Below are positions 35,514-44,852 of a stretch of DNA of 64,000 bases, piece by piece. This DNA is from Salinicola acroporae (GTDB taxonomy: Bacteria > Pseudomonadota > Gammaproteobacteria > Pseudomonadales > Halomonadaceae): positions 434,001 to 498,000 of the forward strand of contig NZ_PZJW01000006.1 in assembly GCF_003206615.1 (NCBI RefSeq). Direction: 5' to 3'. The notes below the pieces were generated by a model that saw nothing but the letters and a program-made list of their open reading frames with translations, was not told where the DNA came from and did no database searches. Made by a program: the position numbers and the translations under genes. How positions within the stretch are numbered: the stretch's first letter is position 1; the number at the start of each line of letters is the position of its first letter.

Positions 35514-36521
35514 ATGTCCCAAGACGACCTGTTATCGCAGGAAGAGATCGATGCCCTCCTCAACGGCGTCAGCGGCGATGACGACAAGCCCGCCGACGAG
35601 CCGCAAGGCGAGCGTCGCACCCGCCCCTTCGATCCGGCAAATCAGCATCGGGTCGTTCGCGAGCGCCTGCAGGCGCTGGACATCATCAACGAGCGTTTCG
35701 CGCGCCTGTTTCGGGTCGCGCTGTTCAACCTGATTCGACGCAGTGCCGACATCACCGTCTCCGGCGTGCGCTACCAGAGCTATAGCGAGTTCGCGCGCAA
35801 CCTGCCGGTACCGACCAACCTCAACCTGATCAGCCTCAGGCCGCTGAAGGGAACGGCTCTGCTGGTGTTCCCGCCGGGCCTGGTCTTCATGGTGGTGGAC
35901 AACCTGTTCGGTGGCGACGGGCGATTCCTGACCAAGTCGGACGGTCGCGAATTCACGGCCACCGAACAGCGGATCATCCAGCGCCTGATGTCGTTGGCAC
36001 TGGAGGGCTACAGCGATGCCTGGAAATCGATCTATCCCCTGGAGATCGATTACATGCGCTCGGAGATGCAGGTGCGCTTCGCCAACATCACCAATTCGCC
36101 GAACGAGATCGTCGTCAACAGCACGTTTCATCTCGAAGTCGGCAATCTGGCCAGCGACTTCAACATCTGCATACCGTTTTCCATGATCGAACCGATTCGG
36201 GACATTCTCTCCAGCCCGATCGGCACGCTCGACAGTGACGATACGCAATGGGAATCGCGCATGGCAGGCGAGATCAAGCAGACCCAGGTCGAGCTGATCG
36301 CCGATTTCGTCAAGATCCCCTCGACCATTGGCGACGTGCTGTCGCTGGAGGTCGGGGATGTTCTTCCCATCGACATTCCCAAGGCCATCGACGTGCGCGT
36401 CGACGGTGTGCCGGTCATGACCTGCGAGTACGGTAACCGACAAGGCCAGCGCGCACTGCGGGTGAAACATCTTATCGACCATGGTACGTACTCCGCCATG
36501 AAGGACTTCGACAATGAGTGA
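35514..36521 (+). CDS. fliM: Flagellar motor switch protein FliM
   Basis: The 335-residue C-ring protein binds phosphorylated CheY at its N-terminus (DLLSQEEIDALLNGV) and links FliG to FliN. The middle domain has LRPLKGTALLVFPPGLVFMVVDNLFGG, and the C-terminal SpoA/FliMN_C domain ends with DVRVDGVPVMTCEYGNRQGQRALRV. Length and motifs are standard. It overlaps fliN by 8 bases. Confidence 0.97.
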   Translation: MSQDDLLSQEEIDALLNGVSGDDDKPADEPQGERRTRPFDPANQHRVVRERLQALDIINERFARLFRVALFNLIRRSADITVSGVRYQSYSEFARNLPVPTNLNLISLRPLKGTALLVFPPGLVFMVVDNLFGGDGRFLTKSDGREFTATEQRIIQRLMSLALEGYSDAWKSIYPLEIDYMRSEMQVRFANITNSPNEIVVNSTFHLEVGNLASDFNICIPFSMIEPIRDILSSPIGTLDSDDTQWESRMAGEIKQTQVELIADFVKIPSTIGDVLSLEVGDVLPIDIPKAIDVRVDGVPVMTCEYGNRQGQRALRVKHLIDHGTYSAMKDFDNE

Positions 36522-37047
36522 CGATCAAAAACCGGGATCCCAGAAGGGAGCCTCCGACACGGCCGGCGACAGCCAGCAGGAAGCCGAGGATCTGTGGGCC
36601 GCGGCGATGGCGGAACAGGGCGTGGAGCCCGAGACCGAAGAGACTGAAGCGCAGGCTGCCGAGACAGAGCCCGCCCAGGCACCCGATGTCGACGCCAAGG
36701 CGAAATCGACGCCCGCGACGGCAAGCTCGGTGGATGCCGGTATCTTCCAGTCCTTCGATCAGGGGGGAAGCGATACTCGCCAGCCCCGCGACCTGGGCGT
36801 GGTGATGGACATCCCGGTCAAGCTCTCGGTGGAGCTGGGCAGAACCCGCATCACCATCAAGCAGCTGCTGGAGCTCGCCCAGGGCTCGGTCGTGGAGCTG
36901 GACGGTCTCGCCGGCGAACCCATGGACATCCTGATCAACGGCTACCTCATCGCTCAGGGCGAAGTGGTGGTCGTGGATGACAAGTACGGGATTCGAATCA
37001 CCGAGATCATCACGCCGTCCGAGCGCGTCCAGAAATTGAACCGATGA
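36514..37047 (+). CDS. fliN: Flagellar motor switch protein FliN
   Basis: The 177-residue protein completes the C-ring and helps dock FliH. The C-terminal SpoA domain is clear: MDIPVKLSVELGRTRITIKQLLELAQGSVVELD (core KLSVELGRT) then NGYLIAQGEVVVVDDKYGIRITEII. The N-terminal ~95 residues are acidic and Glu/Ala-rich, about 40 residues longer than the E. coli protein, probably a disordered extension. Four-base overlap with fliO follows. Confidence 0.95.
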   Translation: MSDDQKPGSQKGASDTAGDSQQEAEDLWAAAMAEQGVEPETEETEAQAAETEPAQAPDVDAKAKSTPATASSVDAGIFQSFDQGGSDTRQPRDLGVVMDIPVKLSVELGRTRITIKQLLELAQGSVVELDGLAGEPMDILINGYLIAQGEVVVVDDKYGIRITEIITPSERVQKLNR

Positions 37048-37472
37048 ACGAAGCTACCCTGCAGCAGGCTACCCAGGGCGGCGGCGGTGACAGCATCGGT
37101 CTGCTGATGATGGGCAAGACCGCGGTCTCCCTGCTGGTTGTCGTCGCGATCATCCTGGCCTGCGCCTGGCTGCTCAAGCGCCTAGGCCCCAATCGGCGGG
37201 CAGGTACCCAGCATCTTCGCGTGGTGGCCAGTACGCCGGTGGGACAGCGCGAACGCGTGGTGATCGTCGCCGTCGCGGATCGCTGGCTGGTGCTGGGGGT
37301 CGGAGGCGGACAGGTGACCAGACTGGACACTCTCGAGCCACCGACGACGCCCGACGTCGAGCCCCCGGGATCAGCGCCTGGCGGCTCCTTCGCCAGCCGC
37401 TTCGCCCAGGCGCTGAAGCAGAATGCCCGGGGCGCGGTTCGCGGCCGGCAGAATGGACGGGACGGCAGCTAG
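37044..37472 (+). CDS. fliO: Flagellar biosynthetic protein FliO
   Basis: The 142-residue bitopic membrane protein helps assemble the FliPQR export gate. It has one membrane helix ([22 protein letters not shown]) and a short cytoplasmic domain with [26 protein letters not shown], the FliO family core (key part GQRERVVIV). The C-terminus is basic. It overlaps fliN by four bases and abuts fliP. Confidence 0.9.
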   Translation: MNEATLQQATQGGGGDSIGLLMMGKTAVSLLVVVAIILACAWLLKRLGPNRRAGTQHLRVVASTPVGQRERVVIVAVADRWLVLGVGGGQVTRLDTLEPPTTPDVEPPGSAPGGSFASRFAQALKQNARGAVRGRQNGRDGS

Positions 37473-37477
37473 TGGTG

Positions 37478-38242
37478 ATGACGCTCCGACTCAACCCACG
37501 CCACCTCGCCGCCGGCCTGGTGGCGGCGCTGGCAATGACCGCAAGCCAGTGGGCGCTGGCGCAGGCCCTGCCCGGCATCGTCAGTGAGCCAATGCCCGAT
37601 GGCGGCCAGCGCTGGTCGCTGAGCCTGCAGACCCTGCTGTTCCTGTCGTCGCTCGCCTTCCTGCCGGCGATGCTGCTGATGATGACCTGCTTCACCCGAA
37701 TCATCATCGTCCTGGGGCTTTTGCGCACGGCCATGAGCACGCCGTCGGCACCGCCTACCCAGGTCCTGCTGGGACTTGCGCTGTTTCTCACCTTCTTCAT
37801 CATGTCGCCGGTGCTCGACCGGGTCTACGACGAGGCCTGGCAGCCCTTCTCGGCCGAGCAGATTTCACTGGAGGAGGCACTCGACCGGGGTAGCCAGCCA
37901 TTCCGTGAATTCATGTTCGCGCAGACCCGCGAGGCCGACCTGGCGATGTTCGCCCGCATCGCCGACATCGGCGCAATGCAGGGCCCGGAGGACGTTCCGA
38001 TGCGGATCCTGGTACCGGCATACGTCACCAGCGAATTGAAGACGGCATTCCAGATCGGCTTCACGATCTTCATTCCGTTCCTGATCATCGATCTCGTGGT
38101 GGCCAGCGTGCTGATGGCGCTGGGGATGATGATGGTGCCACCGGCCACGATCTCGCTGCCGTTCAAGTTGATGCTGTTCGTGCTGGTCGACGGCTGGCAG
38201 CTCCTGATCGGTTCGTTGACCCAGAGCTTCTATTTTTCCTGA
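37478..38242 (+). CDS. fliP: Flagellar export gate protein FliP
   Basis: The 254-residue polytopic protein is the main component of the flagellar type III export gate. It has a cleavable signal peptide ([13 protein letters not shown]), then [47 protein letters not shown] (signatures [12 protein letters not shown] and [18 protein letters not shown]) and [25 protein letters not shown] 37478 is preferred over GTG 37472, which is embedded in the fliO stop. Confidence 0.95.
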   Translation: MTLRLNPRHLAAGLVAALAMTASQWALAQALPGIVSEPMPDGGQRWSLSLQTLLFLSSLAFLPAMLLMMTCFTRIIIVLGLLRTAMSTPSAPPTQVLLGLALFLTFFIMSPVLDRVYDEAWQPFSAEQISLEEALDRGSQPFREFMFAQTREADLAMFARIADIGAMQGPEDVPMRILVPAYVTSELKTAFQIGFTIFIPFLIIDLVVASVLMALGMMMVPPATISLPFKLMLFVLVDGWQLLIGSLTQSFYFS

Positions 38243-38299
38243 GTTCCTGACATGAATCGCGTCGTGATGGCATGTCCCGGGACCGCAAGGAGGTGAGCA

Positions 38300-38569
38300 A
38301 TGTCTCCCGAGATGGTAATGAGCCTCGCCTATCAGGGCATGAAGGTGACTCTGATGATGGCCGCGCCGCTGCTGCTGACCGCGCTGCTGATCGGCCTGTT
38401 GGTGAGCCTGTTCCAGGCCGCGACGCAGATCAACGAGATGACCCTCTCCTTCATCCCCAAGATCCTCGGTGTCTTCGCCATGCTGATCGTGTCCGGCGCC
38501 TGGATCATCCAACTGCTGGTCAACTTCACCCGGGAACTGCTGCAGAACATTCCCCAGATGGTCAGTTGA
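38300..38569 (+). CDS. fliQ: Flagellar export gate protein FliQ
   Basis: The 89-residue protein with two membrane helices is part of the FliPQR gate. SPEMVMSLAYQGMKVTLMM, LVSLFQAATQINEMTLSFIPKI and the C-terminal second helix match FliQ closely. AGGAGG lies 7-8 bases before ATG 38300 (38288-38293). Confidence 0.95.
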   Translation: MSPEMVMSLAYQGMKVTLMMAAPLLLTALLIGLLVSLFQAATQINEMTLSFIPKILGVFAMLIVSGAWIIQLLVNFTRELLQNIPQMVS

Positions 38570-38585
38570 GACGCTGCCGCCGGCG

Positions 38586-39377
38586 ATGATCGACATCACC
38601 TCCGACCAGTGGCTGGGCTGGCTGCAGCTGTTCTTCTGGCCCACCGTTCGCATCCTCGCGTTCTTCATGGCCTCTCCGCTATGGAGCCTTCCCAGCGTAC
38701 CCACGCCGGTCAAGGCCCTGTTCGGCGCCGCCATCGCCATCGCTATCGCGCCGTCACTGCCAGCGATGCCGACGATCCCGCTGTTCTCGCTGGAAAGCCT
38801 CGGCATCATGATGCAGCAGATCCTGATTGGCATTTCCATGGGGATGGTGCTGCGGATCATGATCGCCGTGGTGCAGACCGCCGGCGAATTCATCAGCATG
38901 CAGATGGGGCTGGCATTCGCCACGTTCTATCAGCCGGATGCCGGTACCAACACCATGGTGCTGTCGCGAATGCTGGAGATGCTGACACTGCTGATGTTCC
39001 TTGCGATGAACGGGCACCTGATCACCATCGAGATCCTGGCCTGGACCTTTGAGGCGCTGCCCGTCGGCGCGACCTCGATCGATGCCAGCTTTGCCGAGAC
39101 CCTGGCCCGCTGGGGAGGCACCATCTTCTCCTCGGGCCTGCTGATGGCCATCCCTATCGTCACCGCTCTGCTGCTGATCAATCTGTCGCTGGGCATCCTC
39201 AACCGGGCTTCTCCGCAGCTGTCGATCTTTTCCGTGGGTTTCCCGATGACGCTGACTGCCGGCCTGGTACTGATCACCGCACTCATGCCGGATCTTGGCG
39301 GGTTCTGGAACGACCTGTTCACCCAGCAACTGCGCTTCATGCAAGGCATGATCGAGCAGATGGGGGGTACACCCTGA
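38586..39377 (+). CDS. fliR: Flagellar export gate protein FliR
   Basis: The 263-residue polytopic protein completes the export gate. About six helices are visible, with family stretches FFWPTVRILAFFMASPLWS, GEFISMQMGLAFATFYQPDAGTNTMVLSRML (core GLAFATFYQP) and NRASPQLSIFSVGFPMTLTAG. It ends the fliLMNOPQR block and faces flgL across a strong terminator. flhB does not follow, unlike in some polar-flagellated bacteria. Confidence 0.95.
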   Translation: MIDITSDQWLGWLQLFFWPTVRILAFFMASPLWSLPSVPTPVKALFGAAIAIAIAPSLPAMPTIPLFSLESLGIMMQQILIGISMGMVLRIMIAVVQTAGEFISMQMGLAFATFYQPDAGTNTMVLSRMLEMLTLLMFLAMNGHLITIEILAWTFEALPVGATSIDASFAETLARWGGTIFSSGLLMAIPIVTALLLINLSLGILNRASPQLSIFSVGFPMTLTAGLVLITALMPDLGGFWNDLFTQQLRFMQGMIEQMGGTP

Positions 39378-39444
39378 GACGACGGGGTCGGCCCGAAAGT
39401 CATCGCCCCCATGGGCACGATGCCACTGTCGAAAGACACCAACG

Positions 39445-39475
39445 AGAAGGGCGCACCCACTGGATGCGCCCTTCT
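39445..39475. terminator. Bidirectional terminator between fliR and flgL
   Basis: An 11-bp perfect stem, AGAAGGGCGCA (39445-39455) with TGCGCCCTTCT (39465-39475), has a nine-base loop. It lies between converging operons and would act on both strands. T tracts are short. Confidence 0.75.
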
Positions 39476-39543
39476 TGCTGCTATCGCCCTGCCGCTCCCG
39501 CCCTCGACCGCTACCCCAACCGGCCGCCGGAGCGCCTGTATGC

Positions 39544-40755
39544 TCACATCATCTCGAACAACGACGTTCCCTGGAGGTCGACGAAGGCTTTCTGCGCTGC
39601 CTGCAGCCCGACCTGGCGCAGCACGTAATCGGAGATCGCGGTGGTGTAGTCGAGATCGATCAAATCGCTCTGGGTCTGGGTGTAGCTGATCTTGCGATCG
39701 CTGCCCACGGTATCGAGTGTGTCCAACTCGTTGAGGCGCGCGCCGACGGAAGCCCGAACGGTCAGCACGTTATCCAGCGCGTTGTCCATCTCGCGGCTGG
39801 AAGTCGACAGCGTATTGGCGAAGGCAGCCTTGTCGGCGTCGGAATCGAGCGGGTTCTCCAGCGCCGAGAGCATGTTCTCCAGCGTGGTGAAGACATCCGG
39901 ATTCATGTTCTTCGCGGTGCGGACGTCCAGCGCATCACCATCTGCCGGCGTGCCTTCCAGGGTGAGACGTATCCCGCCGAACTCCAGGGTGGCGCTGGTG
40001 CCGTCGTAATTGCCGGTGGTGTCGCCATCCGGTCCGCTGATCGTGTAGTCGAAAGTGCCATCGCCATTGGCACTGAACGAAATGGCGTAATCGTCACCAT
40101 ACCCCGGCGCAGTGGTATCGACGACTTGCGGGCCAGTGAACGTCAGTGCCCCGGCGTTATCGGCGCCGGCCCTGGCGACATAGCCGGCCCCTCCCGCCAC
40201 GGTCTGGAATACGTCCCGGCCGGTATTGCCCACTTCCATCAGGCGCGAGGAATCCACTTTCTGCTGGCGAACCTGATCGGAGCCGGCATACTGCACCGCG
40301 CCGGAAGCATCCTTGACGAAAGGCTCGGCTCCGTCCTGATAGCCACCGAACAGATAGCTGCCGTTACCGTCGGTCGAGTTGGCCTGGCCGAGAAGCGCTT
40401 CGTAGACGCCGCGCATCTCGGTCGCCATCGACTGGCGATCCGCATCGCTCATAGTGCCGTTGCCGGCCTGGATCATGAGTTCCTTGGCACGGGACAGCGA
40501 GTCGGAGACGCTGTTGAGAACGCTCTCCTCCTGGCTCAGCGAGTTGCGTGCGGTGATCCGGCTGTCATTCTGCTGGGCGTTGGAAGCCAACGACTGCGAC
40601 ACGCCGACCGCACGCGAGGCGGCCTGGGGATCGTCGGAGGGACGCACCACGCGCTTGCCGGAGGCGATCTGTTCGCCCACCTGCATGAAGGCGCCCTGCT
40701 GGCGGTTCATCGAGCTGACACTGCGCTCGAACATCATCACGGTGCTGACACGCAC
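39544..40755 (-). CDS. flgL: Hook-filament junction protein FlgL (HAP3)
   Basis: The 403-residue exported junction protein connects hook (via FlgK) to filament. The N-terminal flagellin-like D0 domain RVSTVMMFERSVSSMNRQQGAF and C-terminal DYTTAISDYVLRQVGLQAAQKAFVDLQG are conserved. The start is GTG 40755, with AGGAG seven bases upstream; it restores the standard MRVSTVMMF N-terminus, whereas an upstream start adds 13 unrelated residues. The middle D2/D3 region is about 80 residues longer than in E. coli. It lies 85 bases downstream of flgK. Confidence 0.93.
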   Translation of the reverse strand: MRVSTVMMFERSVSSMNRQQGAFMQVGEQIASGKRVVRPSDDPQAASRAVGVSQSLASNAQQNDSRITARNSLSQEESVLNSVSDSLSRAKELMIQAGNGTMSDADRQSMATEMRGVYEALLGQANSTDGNGSYLFGGYQDGAEPFVKDASGAVQYAGSDQVRQQKVDSSRLMEVGNTGRDVFQTVAGGAGYVARAGADNAGALTFTGPQVVDTTAPGYGDDYAISFSANGDGTFDYTISGPDGDTTGNYDGTSATLEFGGIRLTLEGTPADGDALDVRTAKNMNPDVFTTLENMLSALENPLDSDADKAAFANTLSTSSREMDNALDNVLTVRASVGARLNELDTLDTVGSDRKISYTQTQSDLIDLDYTTAISDYVLRQVGLQAAQKAFVDLQGTSLFEMM

Positions 40756-40840
40756 GGCTCTCTCCTCGAAGGCGCCTCGACTCGGCGCACTCAATGGCTA
40801 TTCAATAACGACGCGAGGTCGGCTCTTGGCGATCACTGGA

Positions 40841-42469
40841 TCAGGCCCGCAGGCCCAGGATCGTATCCAGGATGGTCGAGCCCGCCTCGATGATCTTGGC
40901 GTTCGCCGAGTAGTACTGCTGGTACTGCAGCAAGTTGGCGTACTCTTCATCCAGGTTCACGCCCGAGTCGGCCTGCTGGTAGGCGAAGAGCTGGTCGCTC
41001 AACCCCGTTTGCGTGGTGAGGTTGGCCTGGGTGATCGCGGCCCGATTACCGACATCGCTGACCAGCGAGGCGTAGCCCCCGCTGAATGTCTTGCTGCCGC
41101 CGACCAACCTCTGATTCTGCAGGTCAAGCAGTGCCAAGGCGTTGCGGTTATCGCCGCTACCGCCACTGTCGGCATCCGCGGCGGCAATCTTGTCGGTATC
41201 GGCTACCGCCACCTCGAACACGCCCGCGGCGTTGCGCGTCGGCTGGAGCATGAAAACGTCACCCTCGGCGGGCGTGCCACTCGGCGTCAGGGTCACGCCA
41301 CCGACGGATAGCGTGCCATCTCCCGCTGGCAATACCGAACGGATCTCGCCGCTACCGAGGTTCTCTACCGAATAGCTGCCGTCCGCCTGATAGGTGAGCC
41401 GATAATCGTCAGCCGTCAGCTCGCTGACATCACCATACTCGGCGGCCAGCGAACCGGTTCCGTTATTGACCGCACTGCTGATGACGGTCGGGCTGCCGAT
41501 GGCGAAGAACGCCTCGCCGGCATCGCCGTTCAGATCCACCCCGGCTTCATGCTGGGCGTTGAAGCTGCGGGCCAGCGTCACCGCCAGCTGGCCGAGCTGA
41601 TTCTGGGCGCTATCGAGGGTTTCGCTACGGAAACTGAGCAATCCGCCCAGCTCGCCTCCCTTGATGACGGATTCCTTGAGCGCAGAGCGCGTTCCACCGC
41701 CATCTTCATAACCAAGCGTGATGGACGAGGGATCTTCATTGTCCTTCATCGCCACCAGATCGAACGACTTGTTGCCCGCGACCAACGGCATGCCGTTGGA
41801 GAGCGATACCTGGTAAGTGGACCCGTCCTGCACCTGAACGTTGACGTCGACCAGATCGCCGAGATCGCTGACCAGCTTGTCGCGCTGATCGAGCAGGGCA
41901 TTGGGCTCTTCACCGCTACGGGCCCGCGCCAGCGTCACCTGCTTGTTGAGATCGGCGATCTGGTCGCTGAGGTTGTTGACCTGAGTGACCACGTCGCCAA
42001 TCTGGCCGTTGATGCCCTCGCGCATGTCGCTGAGATAGCCGTCATAGGCACGGAACTGCGCCGCCATGCTGCGAGACGTACCCAACACACCTTCCCGAGC
42101 CGCCGCATCTGCCGGCGAACCGGTCAGATCCTCGACACTGGAGAAAAAACCCTGCATCAGCGTCGTCAGGCCAGAGTCGCTGTCCGCCAGCAGATCGTCG
42201 ATCTGATTGACCTGGCTCTGGTAGGTCTCCAGTGCCGACTGCCGGCTGTTGACCTGATTGAGCTGCGAGCTGATATAGCTGTTGTACTGGCGCTGGATAC
42301 CGTCGACGCTGACGCCGGATCCGGCGCCGCCGCCACTGGCATTCTGGCCCAGTAACGTCAGTTGTCGACTATAGCCATCGGTATAGACATTGCTGATGTT
42401 GTTGCTGGTGGTGGACAGCGCGTTCTGTGCTGCGCTCAACCCACTGAGACCAATCGAAAACAGGCTCAT
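40841..42469 (-). CDS. flgK: Hook-filament junction protein FlgK (HAP1)
   Basis: The 542-residue exported protein is the first junction protein at the hook tip. The N-terminus SLFSIGLSGLSAAQNALSTTSNNISN and C-terminus GVNLDEEYANLLQYQQYYSANAKIIEAGSTILDTIL (key SGVNLDEEYANL and YQQYYSANAK) are hallmarks. The central region is variable and Asp/Gly-rich. A sigma-28 promoter lies 61-87 bases upstream, so flgK-flgL are expressed late, after basal body and hook assembly. Confidence 0.96.
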   Translation of the reverse strand: MSLFSIGLSGLSAAQNALSTTSNNISNVYTDGYSRQLTLLGQNASGGGAGSGVSVDGIQRQYNSYISSQLNQVNSRQSALETYQSQVNQIDDLLADSDSGLTTLMQGFFSSVEDLTGSPADAAAREGVLGTSRSMAAQFRAYDGYLSDMREGINGQIGDVVTQVNNLSDQIADLNKQVTLARARSGEEPNALLDQRDKLVSDLGDLVDVNVQVQDGSTYQVSLSNGMPLVAGNKSFDLVAMKDNEDPSSITLGYEDGGGTRSALKESVIKGGELGGLLSFRSETLDSAQNQLGQLAVTLARSFNAQHEAGVDLNGDAGEAFFAIGSPTVISSAVNNGTGSLAAEYGDVSELTADDYRLTYQADGSYSVENLGSGEIRSVLPAGDGTLSVGGVTLTPSGTPAEGDVFMLQPTRNAAGVFEVAVADTDKIAAADADSGGSGDNRNALALLDLQNQRLVGGSKTFSGGYASLVSDVGNRAAITQANLTTQTGLSDQLFAYQQADSGVNLDEEYANLLQYQQYYSANAKIIEAGSTILDTILGLRA

Positions 42470-42529
42470 ATCGCTATCCCGTGAAACGCCATCAAGAGTC
42501 CGGCGCGGATCCGTGCAAAGTTATGATTT

Positions 42530-42556
42530 CTATCGGCTGTATCCGCCATTTCTTGA
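42530..42556 (-). promoter_or_regulatory. sigma-28 (FliA) promoter of flgKL
   Basis: On the minus strand TCAAGAAA (42549-42556) and GCCGATAG (42530-42537) are separated by 11 bases. The -10 matches 7 of 8 bases of the FliA consensus GCCGATAA and the -35 matches 4 of 8 including the AAG core. The position fits a class III flagellar promoter. Confidence 0.6.
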
Positions 42557-42615
42557 ATCCTGGCCGGGGCGATTTCGCAACGTTTTGTTACTGCGCACCG
42601 CCATTCGGACAAGTC

Positions 42616-43707
42616 CTAGAAAATCGCGGAAGGTAACGTATCCGGACCGAAGGGGTTGTCGTCATCGCTGGCGGCGGCCGCCAGTAACCCGCGGTCAGGG
42701 ATGACGTCCAATCCGCCCAATTGCGCCATGATCGCCTGGAGCTTCGTGGCATATCGCGGATCCGTGGCGTAGCCGCCCTGCTGCAACGCCAGGGCCGCCT
42801 CGTCGGGCGACGAAGCCGCCACCACCCCTTGATAGCGGGGGTTGTCTCCGATCAATCTGGCGTAGTCGGCGAACGCCTCCGTATAGGAGTCGTAAACGCG
42901 GAACCGGTCGGCCATCTTGATCGGCCGGCCGTTCACGTATTCGGTGGTGGTGATTTCCGTGGTGGCGCCCTGCCAGGACCGGCCGGCCTTGATGCCGAAC
43001 AGGTTGTGACTGTTTCCACCCCCTGCCGTGGGGATCTCACGCTGCCCCCAACCGGTCTCGAGTGCGGCCTGGGCGAGGATCAGTTGGGCCGGCACACCCG
43101 AGGACTGCTCGGCGCGTTGGGCCGGCCCAGCCAACTGCTCGAGGAAGGCACGAACGTGGGCCGGGCGGTCGTCGAAGTCGGCGCCCGACATCCCGGTTGT
43201 CCCTGCAGCCGCGAACTCGCTGGCGGTCGCGCCGCCACCGGAGGACCCGGGCACCGCCATGTCGTGCCGGGACACGTCCGGCGCGAATCCGGGGGTACGC
43301 AGGCCGCCGTGCAGCAGCCGCGGCGTGCCGCGGGGGATACCGGCAATCAAGGTCGAGGCGTCATCCCCCTTGCTGGCGGTCGGCAGCGCCGATGTCCCGG
43401 GCAAACCGCTACCCTCGAGTTGCTGCATGAGTTGATCGGCCAGTCCCAGCCCCTTTCCCGCCAACTGCTGGGCCCACTGCTGATCCTGCATCGATCGCAT
43501 CATGTCCATCTGATGGCTCTGCAGCAGCCCGGACTTGGGACTGGCATCGCGCATGCTCTTGAGCATCATCTGCAGAAAGACGGCCTCGAACTGGCGCGAC
43601 GCTTCCTTGAGGCTGCCCTGCGGAGAATTCGCCGCGCTGTACTTGAGCCGCTGGACGCTCTGGACATCGAGCGCGAACTGGCCGGAGAGATCGTTGCCCA
43701 GTGCCAT
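42616..43707 (-). CDS. flgJ: Flagellar rod-cap/muramidase FlgJ
   Basis: The 363-residue two-domain protein has an N-terminal rod-assembly domain (SRQFEAVFLQMMLKSMRDASPK) and a C-terminal glucosaminidase domain (LILAQAALETGWGQREIP, SHNLFGIKAGRSWQG, FRVYDSYTEAFADYARLI), which hydrolyses peptidoglycan to let the rod through. The catalytic Glu is in ALETGWG. The linker of ~80 residues is Gly/Ser/Ala-rich. Its ATG overlaps the flgI stop by one base. The sigma-28 promoter for flgK lies downstream of it. Confidence 0.95.
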   Translation of the reverse strand: MALGNDLSGQFALDVQSVQRLKYSAANSPQGSLKEASRQFEAVFLQMMLKSMRDASPKSGLLQSHQMDMMRSMQDQQWAQQLAGKGLGLADQLMQQLEGSGLPGTSALPTASKGDDASTLIAGIPRGTPRLLHGGLRTPGFAPDVSRHDMAVPGSSGGGATASEFAAAGTTGMSGADFDDRPAHVRAFLEQLAGPAQRAEQSSGVPAQLILAQAALETGWGQREIPTAGGGNSHNLFGIKAGRSWQGATTEITTTEYVNGRPIKMADRFRVYDSYTEAFADYARLIGDNPRYQGVVAASSPDEAALALQQGGYATDPRYATKLQAIMAQLGGLDVIPDRGLLAAAASDDDNPFGPDTLPSAIF

Positions 43708-44852
43708 CAGATGATATCCAGTTCAGCGTTGAGCGAACCTGCGGACTTCAGCGCCTGCAGGATCGACATCAGATCCTGTGGCGAGGCCCCCAGGGCATTC
43801 AGTGCATTGACGACATCCATCAGGTCGGCGCTGGTCTGGACCACCTGCAGTGCCCCACCCTCCTGCTGCACGCTGATATCGGCGTTCGGCACCACGACCG
43901 TATCGCCACCGGCCAGCGCGTTGGGCTGACTGACCTGTGGATTGGAGTCGATGACGATCGACAGGTTGCCGTGGGCGACCGCCGCGCGGTTCAACGTCAC
44001 GGTATCCGACAGCACCACGGAGCCGGTGCGGGCATTGACGATTACCTTGGCGGGGCCGCGCTCGGTGGTGACGTTGACCCCCTGCACCCGGGCCAGGAAG
44101 GTGACGCGATCGTTGCTGTTGGCCGGTAGCTTGAGCTGTACCGTCCGCCCATCGAGCGCGGCCGCCACCGGCGCGCCGAACTCCTGGTTGATCGCCGCCA
44201 CCATCCGGCGTGCGTTCTCGAAATCGGACTGTTTGAGGAACAGGTCCAGCGTGCCGCTGGCGTCGCCCAGGCGCACCGGCACCTCCTGCTCGACCAGCCC
44301 GCCCCCCGGAATTCGTCCCGCCGCCAGGTGGTTGACGGACACGCTGCTGCCGGCCGCCTGGGCACCGGCGCCCCCGACGTAGACGTTGCCCTGGGCCAGG
44401 GCATAGACACGACCGTCCGCGCCCTTGAGCGGTGTCATCAGCAGCGTACCGCCCCGCAGACTGTCGGCGTTGCCGACGGAAGAGACGGTGACGTCAATCT
44501 CTTGCCCCTGGCGCGAGAACGGTGGCAACTTCGCGGTCACCATGACTGCGGCGACATTACGCAGCTGCATGTTGGTGCCAGCCGGAATCGTCACCCCCAG
44601 TTGCGACAGCAGGTTGGTGATGCTCTGGCCGGTGAACGGGGCCTGGGTGGTCTGGTCTCCCGTACCGTCGAGACCGACCACCAATCCATAGCCGACCAGC
44701 GGGTTGTCACGCACGCCCGAGAAGTTGGCGAGATCCTGGATGCGCTGGGCCTGCGCACCGAGGCTGAGCAGCAGCATCGTCACCAGCACCAATGTTTGCG
44801 CCAGCGACGGGCGGCAGGACCGGATAGAACGAAACAGGCGGATCATAGGCAT
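43707..44852 (-). CDS. flgI: Flagellar P-ring protein FlgI
   Basis: The 381-residue periplasmic protein forms the P ring in peptidoglycan. The signal peptide ends LLLSLGAQA, then QRIQDLANFSGVRDNPLVGYGLVVGLDGTGDQT (core NPLVGYGLVVGL), RNVAAVMVTAKLPPF and LNALGASPQDLMSILQALKSAGSLNAEL are family hallmarks. ATG 44852 overlaps the flgH stop (TGATG), and longer in-frame starts lie within flgH. Secretion is by Sec, unlike the rod and hook proteins. Confidence 0.95.
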   Translation of the reverse strand: MPMIRLFRSIRSCRPSLAQTLVLVTMLLLSLGAQAQRIQDLANFSGVRDNPLVGYGLVVGLDGTGDQTTQAPFTGQSITNLLSQLGVTIPAGTNMQLRNVAAVMVTAKLPPFSRQGQEIDVTVSSVGNADSLRGGTLLMTPLKGADGRVYALAQGNVYVGGAGAQAAGSSVSVNHLAAGRIPGGGLVEQEVPVRLGDASGTLDLFLKQSDFENARRMVAAINQEFGAPVAAALDGRTVQLKLPANSNDRVTFLARVQGVNVTTERGPAKVIVNARTGSVVLSDTVTLNRAAVAHGNLSIVIDSNPQVSQPNALAGGDTVVVPNADISVQQEGGALQVVQTSADLMDVVNALNALGASPQDLMSILQALKSAGSLNAELDII

